Source: Psoroptes ovis (Eukaryota; Arthropoda; Arachnida; Sarcoptiformes; Psoroptidae). Taken from it: a stretch of 64,000 bases of DNA. Under the pieces are notes generated by a model that saw nothing but the letters and a program-made list of their open reading frames with translations, did not search any database and was not told where the DNA came from. How positions within the stretch are numbered: position 1 is the stretch's first letter; each line of letters opens with the position of its first letter. Below, one piece after another: positions 58,891 to 64,000 of this stretch. The stretch spans positions 191,001-255,000 of the forward strand of contig PQWQ01000033.1 of assembly GCA_002943765.1 (NCBI GenBank), given 5' to 3'. The position numbers and the translations under genes are program-made.

Positions 58891-59603
58891 ATACAATCAA
58901 AAATATTAAAATATGAAAATTACCTGGATTTTTATTATTATTATTCAGTTGAAATGTATGAATGGATGGACACAAGTAAACATCCGATTATTATTCATAA
59001 ATAAACAACAATAACAATGATAATATTCGAGGTTAAAACTATTTTAAATTAAATATGGCTCATAATTACATGTTTATATCTATGCAAAAGGTCAATTTCA
59101 TGTCAATAATAAGGTTTTTGCTCATAAGAAATGCATGGCGATGCATGTATTTTCAATGGCGTTTTTTCAAATAAAATTTCTTTGAGGTTTCTTGGTGTTT
59201 CTTGAAGATTTCAGATGGAAAACTTGATAAAAATTCAAAGAAAATTGATACTGGTGTCGATTGATCGATGGCTGTGATCTACTGAAATATTTGAATATAT
59301 TTTAAAATTGTAATATCAAATCTCACACACTAAGTGTGATGATTGGTCAATAATATGATCGATGAATATCAATTTTTATATTTGATTTATTTTTATTTGA
59401 TTTTGGTGATGGACATTTGAATTTATGATTTTTTCAAATGAAAATTTTGAGATTTTTCATTTGAAATCAATGAAATTTCATTGAATTTTTGACCATAAAT
59501 TTCGTTCAATTTATGATAAATTTCGCTATTTTATCAGCCAATTTATCAGTCATAAAAGGTGTGAATGATGTAAAATAACATGGAATTTTATTTGTGATTA
59601 TTG

Positions 59604-59685
59604 ATTAGATTGTCCCAAAAGTAGAGTCGGCTTAATCAAATAGAGTTGCACATGAAAATCGGACAGAACTTTTCGGACAACCTAA
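59604..59685 (-). mobile_element. Family 1 MITE copy 42, type A
   Basis: TTAGATTGTCCCAAAAGT to AACTTTTCGGACAACCTAA, TA on the right. Confidence 0.87.
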
Positions 59686-62031
59686 TATTTTTATTGATTA
59701 TTGGTGTGTTTGGTTTTTCATAAAGAAGAAATAACGTCAATAGATCAACAGCAGCAGCAGCAAATTTAATCATCGATTGAATGTCAATATAATCATCAAC
59801 ATGTAGATAATGGTTGATTATTAGACAGTTTTTAATTAAAATTAGCAGGAAAAAAAGTTGTGAAAACTTTGAAAAGTCAAAATTCAATTTAATATGACGA
59901 TATTTGAAAAAGCTATCATTCAACAGAAAAGACTTCCCGAATCGAAACCGCTTGAAAGCTGTTCGCTTCGAAGGTTATAGAAGCGTGGAAGGTTTGGGAA
60001 GCTTTGGAAAGGATTAAGCCTTTTGGCAAATTCAAAGATTTTAAAAGATTCACAAATTCAAATCTTACCATAAAATATTCAAGGAATATATCGTTGATCA
60101 TTGATCAATGATTGATTCGTGAGATTTGATTTGACGATTTTCAAAATTGAAAAATATGGAAAATTTGAAGAATTCAATTGATTATTGATCGATGAATATT
60201 GAATTTGATTACAGTTAATTTTAATTGAATGAATCACTTGTCAATCAATTCTTGTTGATTATGTCTGAAATTTTTAATATTAAAATTTTTTTTTCAAAAT
60301 TAAAAATTAATCGTTTAGTCACTGATCAATCAATTTTTGGTTTGATTGATTAAATCAATTGTTTGGCTTCAAAAATAAAACTTCAAAATGTAAACATTCA
60401 CATCGAATCAAATACTCACACACGAATTATCAATATTACAGAATTATCAATAACTACACAAAACAATGAATGAATTCATCAAAAATTTTCAAATCAATTT
60501 GAGTTTCACAGATATTTCTTTATTGAATTTTGATTGATTCTCACCAATCAAACATCAAAAACAATTTAATTATGATTTGATTTAAGAAAATATTTTTCAT
60601 TTCTTCGAAATCGAAGTTTCAATCAATTAAAAACAAGCAAACGATTAAAAGCTCGAAAAATAACATGTGAATCTATGACGTATTTTGTTGATTATTTGAT
60701 TGATTTTGAAGAAATCTTAAAATTCATAAATCGAAGGACAAATCTATTAAGCGCAAAATGTCTTTGAAATATTCCTTTACATTGATAAATCTTACAGAAA
60801 TTATTTCTGGTTAGCTTCATCTCCGAAGATGAAATCAAAGAAGAAATTCAAAGAATTTCTTCAGAGAACTTGCGTAAGTAGTGGCAAATCCAGTTTTTCT
60901 TTGTATAATCAAAGTAATCTGGCCACAGGTAGAAGCCAAATCTATGTGAATCTATTGAATTCTACATTTTCATCTTGTTTCGATCGAACGTAATTTGTGG
61001 TTATAAAACTCGTTTATCAAGAATCATTGATCGAAAAGATTTAAGTGAATTGAAATTTCTCGAATCGCCGATTGGCCAATATTATTGCTTTTTACTGATC
61101 TAAATTGAATCAACCTGAATCACCTGATGTGTTGATCATTTGTTCAATGAATCTATAGAGAGAATGAATCAAACAAACAAATTGATTGATTCCATGATCA
61201 GTGTGATTCCAGCTGAGTGAATCGATTTTCAAGAAATGTTTCAATGACAAAGAAGCAAGGAAGGATTACGATTACAAACACAGAAGCGTAATGTTACATT
61301 TGGAAACATTTATTCAAACATCTTTAATCTTCATAGTTCTCTCTTATAGATAACTTTAATCTTAATTATCAATTATTAATTTGATACAATACAATCAAAT
61401 TGATATTGATTCATTCATTGTTTCAATATGCGTAATTTACATTGACGATTACATCTATCGCTTGTAAATGCATACATTGAAAAAAGTTGTATTTTTAGAA
61501 TTGAATTAAAATGAAACTATTAGATTAATATTAAGCCATTGTATGGCCATGGGCAATTTACTTTTCTTGGATCATTTCTTATTTCATTAATTTTAATTTG
61601 GAACAAAAACAGGGTCAAACATCTCTCTCTCGAGACTCGTGAATACTCTTGAATATCTCCAGATGTATCATGATGACTCAGTCGAATCAATTGACTCAAT
61701 TCACTGAGAATTTCTCTCAGAAACTTTAAGAAATTTTCTCCAATCATTGAATATTTGAATGCATTTTCTCACTCCTTAAGTCTATCGATCAAAAACATTC
61801 GAAAATGAAATATCTGAGATAAATAAATAAATAAATAAACATGGAAAATTATTTATTTATTTATATTTTCCTTGACTAAAAATTTGAAATTTCAAATAAT
61901 TTCAAATCAATTTAATCGATTTCCATTATTCGTACATTCATTTCGTACGAACATTTTTTCAAGGTAAATTTAACATTGAAAATATCAAATGAAACATTCG
62001 AACGAAAGTGAAAATAAATAAAAATGAAAAA

Positions 62032-62109
62032 TATTGTCCGAAAAGTTCTGGCCGATTTTCATGAACAACTCTATCTGATTAAGCCGAATGAACTTTTCGG
62101 ACAACCTAA
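62032..62109 (+). mobile_element. Family 1 MITE copy 43, type A, left end truncated
   Basis: ATTGTCCGAAAAGTTC to AACTTTTCGGACAACCTAA; the leading TTAGG is missing. Confidence 0.85.
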
Positions 62110-62635
62110 ATCAATAAAAATAAGTAAAAATACATAAATACCTGTTAGAGTTAGCAGCAGGCAGTAACCAAGTAGTGAAAATTATTCATATGCGAAGCCA
62201 AGTAAAGTTTACTTATTCATTCATACATCAGAAACTGTGTGTTTGATCAATGAATCAATCAATCAATCTATATGGAAATGAAATAAGAAAAAAGTGAGAT
62301 AAAATTGGTTAAATTTTTTCCTGAATAAACAAACAAATGAATGAGTAATTATTTACCTAATTATAAATAATAATTAACAGGTAAATCAATAGGTAAATAA
62401 GCAAGCATTGATTATTATTGCTGTTTGTTTCATTGAGAAAAACAGGTTAACATCGAACGAATGCAATGTAAAGTCTTGGATTTATCTAATTTTCTTATCG
62501 TATTAAAAACGATAAGTTTTAACACCAAGGTAATAAAGTTTGAAAGTCTTAATTGGCCAATTTTATTGCCGAATGGTTAACAATTGTCCATCGGATAAGA
62601 CCTTAACCATTTTGAAGGTTGAATAATTCAATAAT

Positions 62636-62740
62636 TTCAAAGGTTCTTCGTAGATTTAGGCTTCAAAGGTTCTTCAAAGGTTTCGGCTTCAAAGGCTCAA
62701 GCTTTAAAGGGTTGAAGCTTTGCAGGGTTAAGCCTTGATG
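62636..62740. repeat. Degenerate short repeat with GGCTTCAAAGGTT motif
   Basis: Imperfect repetition of CAAAGGTTCTTC, GGCTTCAAAGG and related GGGTTGAAGCTT words. Unit length varies (about 16-26 bp), so it is only loosely tandem. A similar word occurs near 59970. No function seen. Confidence 0.4.
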
Positions 62741-63596
62741 AGTTGAGCCAGCTGATTCGATTAGTTTTTCTATTCTTTCTCAAGAAGAATTCAAAGGTTG
62801 TAGGCTTCAAGAGATTTAATGTTTACATAATTATCATGAAGATAATTCACTTCAGACAATAATTTCTTCAGACAGTTGATTGATTGATTGATTGTAAATT
62901 TTCCCCGTATTGTTCATTTCAAATTGGGGAAAAACACAATAATTCAATATTGGTGATAATTACACATTGATACATTGATTGATTGACTGATTGATTGTCC
63001 AATCAATTCAATTCAATTTGATTCAATTGAATTCAATTAAATTGAATTACTGTCTGATTACAGTAATTGGTCAGTTATAACAATTTGAATTATTTTAATA
63101 ATTGAATTTTGATTAATTCAAAGATGAATTTTAATCGGAAATGACAATAGAAAGGCTTCGAAAGAAATAAAATTTCTAGAAATATAATTGAATTGCTTAA
63201 GCCTTAAGGCTTCAAAGCTTTCAATCAATCTTCAATCTTGACATTTGAAATCTTTCAACCAATTAAACGAATGTCTCAAACGAATAAAAATCAAAATAAT
63301 TTGTTTGACCATCAAATTTTGATCCATGTTTGAGAATGGATGATCGTCAATTTCAATCATGATGAATCGATCATTGAATCAATCAAAATGATCAATGAAT
63401 CGAATTGTTCGATTAAATCCATGATTCATAATTCACAGCCCATTGAATCAACGAATTGGCTGAAAACTGGTTATTAATTGAGTTGATTAATCGAATTCAA
63501 TTGATCATAATTGAATTCAATCGAATCATCTTAAAGATTTGATTGAATTCTTGATGTGTAGCTTTGTGTAAGCAATTAAAGATGATTATTTCTTAA

Positions 63597-63643
63597 TTGT
63601 TGTTGTTGTTGTTGGTCGTCCAACAATAACAACAACAACAAGG
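63597..63643. repeat. TTG/CAA inverted microsatellite hairpin
   Basis: A (TTG)n run ending GG, a loop of about 5 nt (TCGTC), then a (CAA)n run with one ATA interruption. It could fold into a hairpin. About 170 bp upstream of the EXOSC5-like start codon. Confidence 0.7.
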
Positions 63644-63700
63644 ATATTCACAACAACAAGATGATTTCACAATTGTTTAGCAATTTTCAAAAAAAAAATT

Positions 63701-63746
63701 TCGATTGTATCGATTGTCATTTTTCAAAATTATATGATACAATCGA
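63701..63746. repeat. 11-bp inverted repeat upstream of EXOSC5-like gene
   Basis: TCGATTGTATC at 63701-63711 and its complement GATACAATCGA at 63736-63746, separated by 24 nt and ending about 64 nt before the ATG. Contains ATCGAT, a core found in some arthropod housekeeping promoters; a promoter role is inference. Confidence 0.5.
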
Positions 63747-63810
63747 TAATTTAATGCTTGGAATCACGTGAATTTGTTTTGATTTTTTTTGAAAAATTTG
63801 AAAATTAAAT

Positions 63811-64000
63811 ATGGCCTCGGACGACCATAAGGATGACCATCAAATAATCTTGTCGAATTTGAACAAATGTTCGGGGTCAGCCATGTATACATTCGGCGAT
63901 AATATCGTCCAGTGTTCGCTGTTTGGTCCTCAGGCCCTATCGACCAGTCAAAATTTGTTGAAGAAAAACACATTCATCATTTTGTTGTATCGTCTGGGGC
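63811..64000 (+). CDS. EXOSC5: Exosome subunit EXOSC5/RRP46-like, N-terminal fragment
   Basis: Open from ATG 63811 to the window edge (63 codons, cut). The segment LNKCSGSAMYTFGDNIVQCSL then FGP matches the start of an RNase PH-like fold in exosome subunits (a GSA block, a GDT-like turn and a GP loop). QNLLKKNTFIILLYRLG follows the EXOSC5 pattern in which a lysine-rich stretch precedes a beta strand ending RPKIG. RRP46 is a structural ring subunit of the RNA exosome that processes and degrades RNA. Assignment rests on one short block, so another RNase PH-like subunit is possible. The Met is preceded by A/T-rich DNA and a short inverted repeat (63701-63746). Confidence 0.6.
   Translation, partial: MASDDHKDDHQIILSNLNKCSGSAMYTFGDNIVQCSLFGPQALSTSQNLLKKNTFIILLYRLG

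Larger units (their letters stand above)
52256..63810. other. 11.5-kb gene-free region
   Basis: No open frame with recognisable similarity. It probably contains the ABCH 5' UTR and promoter on the left and the EXOSC5 promoter on the right. Eight family 1 elements lie at 52580, 57403, 57648, 58057, 58370, 58808, 59604 and 62032, and two family 2 elements at 54884 and 57683. The 4.7 kb from 52661 to 57402 has no family 1 copy. Microsatellite-like runs include GAATGAAT near 53248-53266 and near 53538-53551, TTCTTC near 54651-54665, and ACACAC near 58644-58653. No RNA gene seen. Part may be long 5' introns that cannot be seen from sequence alone. Confidence 0.5.

Noticed and set aside
5..62109. 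Repeated short palindromes as a CRISPR array or tandem satellite
   Set aside because: Copies are dispersed, occur in both orientations, have TA duplications and no regular spacers.
3052..62109. TTAGG at element ends as arthropod telomeric repeat
   Set aside because: TTAGG occurs once per element and is never in tandem; it is part of the mariner-like terminus.
1..64000. tRNA, rRNA or snRNA genes
   Set aside because: No tRNA B-box-like GGTTCGAATCC in a plausible cloverleaf and no conserved rRNA or snRNA segment was found by eye; a covariance-model scan would be decisive.
1..64000. Autonomous transposase or reverse transcriptase gene
   Set aside because: No DDE/D motif context, RT motif or long uncharacterised frame is present; all mobile elements here are non-autonomous or solo LTR.

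Overview
The window is a piece of a compact, AT-rich arthropod nuclear genome. The evidence is spliced protein-coding genes with short GT-AG introns (mostly 54-86 nt), animal-type proteins (STIM, XK-related, SMYD4, UBR3, CELF) and an ABCH transporter, a subfamily known mainly from arthropods. The short introns, Asn/Gln/Ser-rich linkers and very low GC suggest an astigmatid mite such as a dust-mite relative, but the species is an inference. No prokaryotic, organellar, tRNA or rRNA feature was found.

Layout from left to right: the 3' end of cytosolic leucyl-tRNA synthetase (+, ends 922) converges on MFAP1 (-, 1095-2669). An intronless, divergent PPP-family phosphatase lies at 4996-6228 (+). A gene-poor stretch of 8.4 kb follows. 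CELF/Bruno (+, 14670-17461) converges on a divergent protein that may be HUS1-like (-, 17968-18984). Next come the ORP5/8 oxysterol-binding-related gene (+, 20516-26824), SMYD4 (-, 28237-30597) and an XK-related gene (+, 30946-33000); the last two are head to head. STIM (-, 33791-37061), the E3 ligase UBR3 (-, 39388-46846) and an ABCH half-transporter (-, 48222-52255) form a same-strand series. An 11.5-kb gene-free region follows, and the window ends in the first exon of an EXOSC5/RRP46-like gene (+, 63811 onward). Exons were joined by eye; reading frame is preserved across every proposed junction. The genes are mainly housekeeping or cell-biology genes (translation, splicing, RNA decay, ER calcium, ER-plasma membrane lipid exchange, ubiquitin ligation) and do not form a pathway. 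STIM and ORP8 both act at ER-plasma membrane contacts, but their neighbourhood need not mean anything.

The most striking content is repetitive. I count 43 copies of a short (about 69-84 bp) mariner-like inverted-repeat element, with ends TTAGGTTGTCCGAAAAGTT and TA target sites. They sit in introns, 3' flanks and intergenic DNA and never in a coding exon. They fall into subfamilies defined by which arms are combined. Six of the seven internal introns of 115-166 nt contain exactly one copy, and subtracting it returns the intron to the usual short size. A second TA-flanked inverted-repeat family (5 copies, about 120 or 163 bp) includes one copy nested inside a first-family element. There is also a 174-bp hAT-like element with a perfect 8-bp target duplication, a 216-bp solo LTR with a 4-bp duplication, and a 10 x 44-bp tandem array between the convergent XK-related and STIM genes. 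No transposase or reverse transcriptase is encoded in the window.
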